From Peptococcaceae bacterium BRH_c4a (GTDB lineage: Bacteria > Bacillota > Desulfotomaculia > Desulfotomaculales > Desulfocucumaceae), in assembly GCA_000961585.1 (NCBI GenBank), contig LADN01000004.1, positions 1-54,796 on the forward strand: a stretch of 54,796 nucleotides of DNA, written 5' to 3'. Shown here piece by piece: positions 53,009-54,796 of the stretch (within the stretch, counting starts at the first letter, position 1; the number at the start of each line of letters is the position of its first letter). The translations under genes and the position numbers were made by a program. The notes under the pieces were generated by a model. It was not told the DNA's origin and made no database searches. It was given only the letters and a program-made list of their open reading frames with translations.

Positions 53009-53192
53009 CTAGGAGGCTGTTGAAAAAGTCCATCTGCGGCGCGGCGGCGGCTTCAATGCTCAACGTACAAGGAGTACGCCTCCGCTTGAAGCCTTGCCGC
53101 GCCTTGCATCTGGAGCTTTTTGAACAGCCTCCGGTTGTAGTCGAATAAGTACTTTGTTGACCTCTTAATATAGTTTTGCAACACTCTCCTAG
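53009..53192. mobile_element. MITE-like element, copy 2 (184 bp)
   Basis: Same orientation and nearly identical sequence to 13763-13949, the only clear difference being a 3-nt deletion near 53040. Ends are CTAG on both sides. It lies between the terminator of the 53233 gene and the start of the cob operon, where that operon's promoter or leader would be expected. Confidence 0.85.
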
Positions 53193-53227
53193 CAAAAAGC
53201 CCTCTTTACTCGCAAAGTGGCTTTTTG
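53193..53227 (-). terminator. Terminator after the 53233 gene
   Basis: 9-bp inverted repeat CAAAAAGCC / GGCTTTTTG with an inner CTTT/AAAG stem, immediately after the stop codon and touching the MITE. Confidence 0.7.
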
Positions 53228-53232
53228 TAAAA

Positions 53233-53622
53233 CTACACCCAGTATTCATAAAACCTTAGTTTAAGCTCCTTCAGATGAATACGCCTTCTTGAAACGCTGT
53301 TCAGAATACTGGCCGCCGTCTCAAGGGCATATACGCTTACGCCGATCTCCCTGGGGTCAATCTCATCCAGGTCAATCTCATGGCCGCCCCGTCCGGCCGA
53401 CCGGATTCGGCTCCACAGGCTGGGAAGAATTACCCCCGCATAATCCCTGTCCTCGGGAACAATTATTACCTCACATACCTTCTTGGCGACGCCTTGAAAT
53501 TCGAATTCCACCTTCATTGCCCGGTCAACCCTGGACTCGTAATTTTCCCAGTCGATGACATCATCGTAGATAAGCAGTCCCACACCAAAATGCCTTATCA
53601 TTCCAGACCTTATTTTTGTCAC
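53233..53622 (-). CDS. Unknown small protein next to DUF3842 gene
   Basis: 129 residues, soluble, mixed alpha/beta, not recognised. A hydrophobic N-terminal strand (HFGVGLLIYDDVIDW) is followed by an acidic loop (DLDEIDPREIG) and a basic C-terminal helix. It lies 25 bp after the DUF3842 gene and probably shares its transcript. GTG 53622 has GGGGTGG upstream; ATG 53601 is an alternative start. No sign of truncation. Confidence 0.6.
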   Translation of the reverse strand: MTKIRSGMIRHFGVGLLIYDDVIDWENYESRVDRAMKVEFEFQGVAKKVCEVIIVPEDRDYAGVILPSLWSRIRSAGRGGHEIDLDEIDPREIGVSVYALETAASILNSVSRRRIHLKELKLRFYEYWV

Positions 53623-53647
53623 AAAACCACCCCGGCAAAAAAATACC

Positions 53648-54070
53648 TTATACTGATGACCTTATTAAACTCCTCCGAACCCTGGCCACCAGATCTTCTA
53701 TCATGTGGGGGAGGGGCTCCGACCTGAGGCCCACGATCTCAACCCCGCTGCGAGCCAGAGGAATCAAAACTTTCTTAGCTGGGCTGGAGCTTATGGCAGT
53801 GGCCATTGAGGGGGTCATTTCCCCCAGCATGGCGTTAGGAAACATTATGCTCACAGGCCCCAGTATCAAGTCAACCCTGGGTGCATTGAACACCACAGCG
53901 TTTTCCCCGGTGGCCCCCTCGTTGGCCCCGGCCTTCAGCATCACCGATGTGGCCAGGGCATTGGTCCCTATGGCCAGAATTTCAACATCCTCGGGAAACT
54001 CACGTCTTAATTTCTCCACGATGTGCTTTCCTATTCCCCCGCCCTGACCATCAATAATTGCAATCCTCAC
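53648..54070 (-). CDS. DUF3842 family protein
   Basis: 140 residues. The N-terminus RIAIIDGQGGGIGKHIVEKL is a glycine-rich nucleotide-binding-like loop, and TNALATSVMLKAGAN with GPVSIMFPNAMLGE are family features. DUF3842 proteins are small Rossmann-like proteins of anaerobic Firmicutes with no assigned function. An extended -10 promoter lies just upstream. Confidence 0.85.
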   Translation of the reverse strand: MRIAIIDGQGGGIGKHIVEKLRREFPEDVEILAIGTNALATSVMLKAGANEGATGENAVVFNAPRVDLILGPVSIMFPNAMLGEMTPSMATAISSSPAKKVLIPLARSGVEIVGLRSEPLPHMIEDLVARVRRSLIRSSV

Positions 54071-54090
54071 AAATATCGCCCCAGTTATAT

Positions 54091-54099
54091 ATTATACCA
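54091..54099 (-). promoter_or_regulatory. Extended -10 promoter of the DUF3842 gene
   Basis: TGG-TATAAT on the minus strand, 21 bp before the start codon; no good -35 box is seen, which is usual for extended -10 promoters. Confidence 0.5.
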
Positions 54100-54114
54100 C
54101 AAAAGCAAACTTAA

Positions 54115-54138
54115 GGGCGGATCAGTTTTGATCCGCCC
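54115..54138 (-). terminator. Terminator upstream of the DUF3842 promoter
   Basis: Perfect 10-bp inverted repeat GGGCGGATCA / TGATCCGCCC. It separates the coiled-coil gene from the DUF3842 unit. The AT-rich stretch 54139-54306 holds no gene I can see. Confidence 0.75.
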
Positions 54139-54306
54139 TATAAATGGTTTTACTCCGTATAATAAATAATCTTCTACCGAACTTGACAAGTATTCTTTAC
54201 CATCCGATCGATCCACAGCTGAGTTATGTTAAACATTATATCGAAATACAACAGCCCTTGTCACATTATACATATATTTCCACTATCCCCAGCATGTGCA
54301 TATCTT

Positions 54307-54315
54307 TGTGGATAA
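54307..54315 (-). promoter_or_regulatory. Single perfect DnaA-box sequence
   Basis: TGTGGATAA, the reverse complement of TTATCCACA, just after the stop of the coiled-coil gene. A weaker match (GATCCACA) lies near 54208. One box is not evidence for an origin. Confidence 0.35.
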
Positions 54316-54316
54316 G

Positions 54317-54604
54317 TTATGAATTTGCAGAATCACCAGAAGCCTGGCCCTGCAATCTTGATTCAAGCTCCACTATTTGGCGGTTTTTGCACAGCAGGCT
54401 GCGGGCGTAACGATAATTGTTGTGATGAAGCTTTTTGTTTTCTTTTTCCAGGCGGTTTAAAAAGCTGTTCCTGTCTTTTTCCATCTTTTCTATGAGGTTC
54501 ATTAAAACCCGGCGGCTGAGCCTCAGCTGCTCTACCTTTTCTTCCAGCTCCCTTACTCTTTTTCGCAGGTTAGCCGCATCATAGTCATTGTTCACCAGCT
54601 TCAC
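54317..54604 (-). CDS. Small coiled-coil protein, unknown
   Basis: 95 residues, almost entirely heptad-repeat helix from about 10 to 85 (RKRVRELEEKVEQLRLSRR), strongly basic and acidic alternating, with a short polar C-terminus. No membrane segment. The GTG at 54604 is preceded by a weak GTGTGGG; a GTG three codons later is possible. It lies between a long-repeat element and the DUF3842 unit. Function unknown. Confidence 0.55.
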   Translation of the reverse strand: MKLVNNDYDAANLRKRVRELEEKVEQLRLSRRVLMNLIEKMEKDRNSFLNRLEKENKKLHHNNYRYARSLLCKNRQIVELESRLQGQASGDSANS

Positions 54605-54689
54605 CCCACACAGATCTAGTTGGGCATACTACTTGGCAGGATCTTTGGTCTAAGTATATGCCCCCCGGGGTGCGTTTAGACATACCGGC

Positions 54690-54796
54690 CAGCAGAATCC
54701 AGAATCCAGGAGCCAGAATCCAGAAAAAGCAAGCGTGACCCTCAAGCGACATGCAGAGAGGGGGAGGGGTTTTAGTCCAGGCGGATGTTCCGGAGG
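54690..54796 (+). repeat. Left end of long inverted-repeat element (copy D, cut by window)
   Basis: Heptads of AATCCAG type from about 54697, then the conserved block with GACCCTCAAGCGACATGCAG, stem arm GGAGGGGTTTTAGTCC and the first interior bases, most like copy C. The window ends before the right arm. Confidence 0.8.

Noticed and set aside
52936-53232. Cobalamin riboswitch upstream of cobU
   Set aside because: No B12-box-like sequence or aptamer layout visible; the segment is mostly MITE and a terminator.
54200-54320. Replication origin
   Set aside because: Only one perfect DnaA box and one weak match; no dnaA/dnaN neighbours.

Overview
The window looks like chromosome from an endospore-forming, anaerobic-type Firmicute, most like the Desulfotomaculum/Pelotomaculum group (Peptococcaceae). 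The evidence is gene content: spore germination (gerA-type operon), SpoIVFA/SpoIVFB-like and SpoVD-like proteins, a complete maf-radC-mreBCD-mrdA-minCDE-rodA cell-shape cluster running into rng-rplU-rpmA, a late cobalamin operon, a T-box and a probable selenoprotein. No rRNA, tRNA, CRISPR array, prophage or intact transposase was seen. The genus is an inference.

Layout. 1-390: one arm of a long inverted-repeat element. 391-8619: a giant cyclic-beta-glucan-synthase-like protein. 8692-11936: a small HTH regulator and a fused class III aminotransferase / acyl-ACP-reductase-like enzyme. 12042-12410: an unknown small protein, followed by a complete repeat element. 12937-13552: rpmA and rplU, with no Prp protease gene between them. 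13763-13949: a MITE-like element whose end forms the stop codon of a T-box-controlled sodium/solute symporter (13946-15562), which has a 38-aa partner ORF. 16293-16529: a SelW-like ORF with an in-frame UGA. 16568-20846: RNase G and the two radical-SAM-linked proteins usually found beside it. 21031-24925: NYN protein, SpoIVFB-like and SpoIVFA-like proteins, FRG-domain protein, small membrane protein. 25246-30369: rodA, a divergent chemoreceptor, minE, minD and a short minC. 30450-30916: a second complete repeat element. 30977-35198: ger operon. 35335-41409: mrdA, mreD, mreC, mreB, radC, maf. 41611-46615: DUF4321 protein, a secreted nuclease, an ArsB/NhaD-type transporter behind a structured attenuator-like leader, and a SpoVD-like PBP. 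46653-52935: cobC-like, cobS, cbiA, cbiB, cbiP, cobU. 53009-54796: second MITE copy, two small conserved proteins, a coiled-coil protein and the start of another repeat element.

How the genes work together. The minus-strand block from maf to rodA directs elongation and septum placement: MreBCD, PBP2 and RodA for wall elongation, MinCDE for division-site choice. The germination genes and chemoreceptor look inserted into it. The cob operon closes the nucleotide loop of cobalamin and amidates/adenosylates the corrin ring.

Most notable observations: (1) a family of about 320-470 bp inverted-repeat elements with conserved ends, exchanged interiors and a 16-bp stem showing paired substitutions between two copies; (2) intergenic arrays with a strict 7-nt period but several unrelated unit sequences; (3) a sigma-A promoter, pseudoknot-capable leader and strong terminator before the NhaD-type transporter, which I cannot match to a known riboswitch; (4) the hidden UGA-containing SelW-like gene; (5) the aminotransferase/reductase fusion. 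All calls are by eye; no database or folding program was run.
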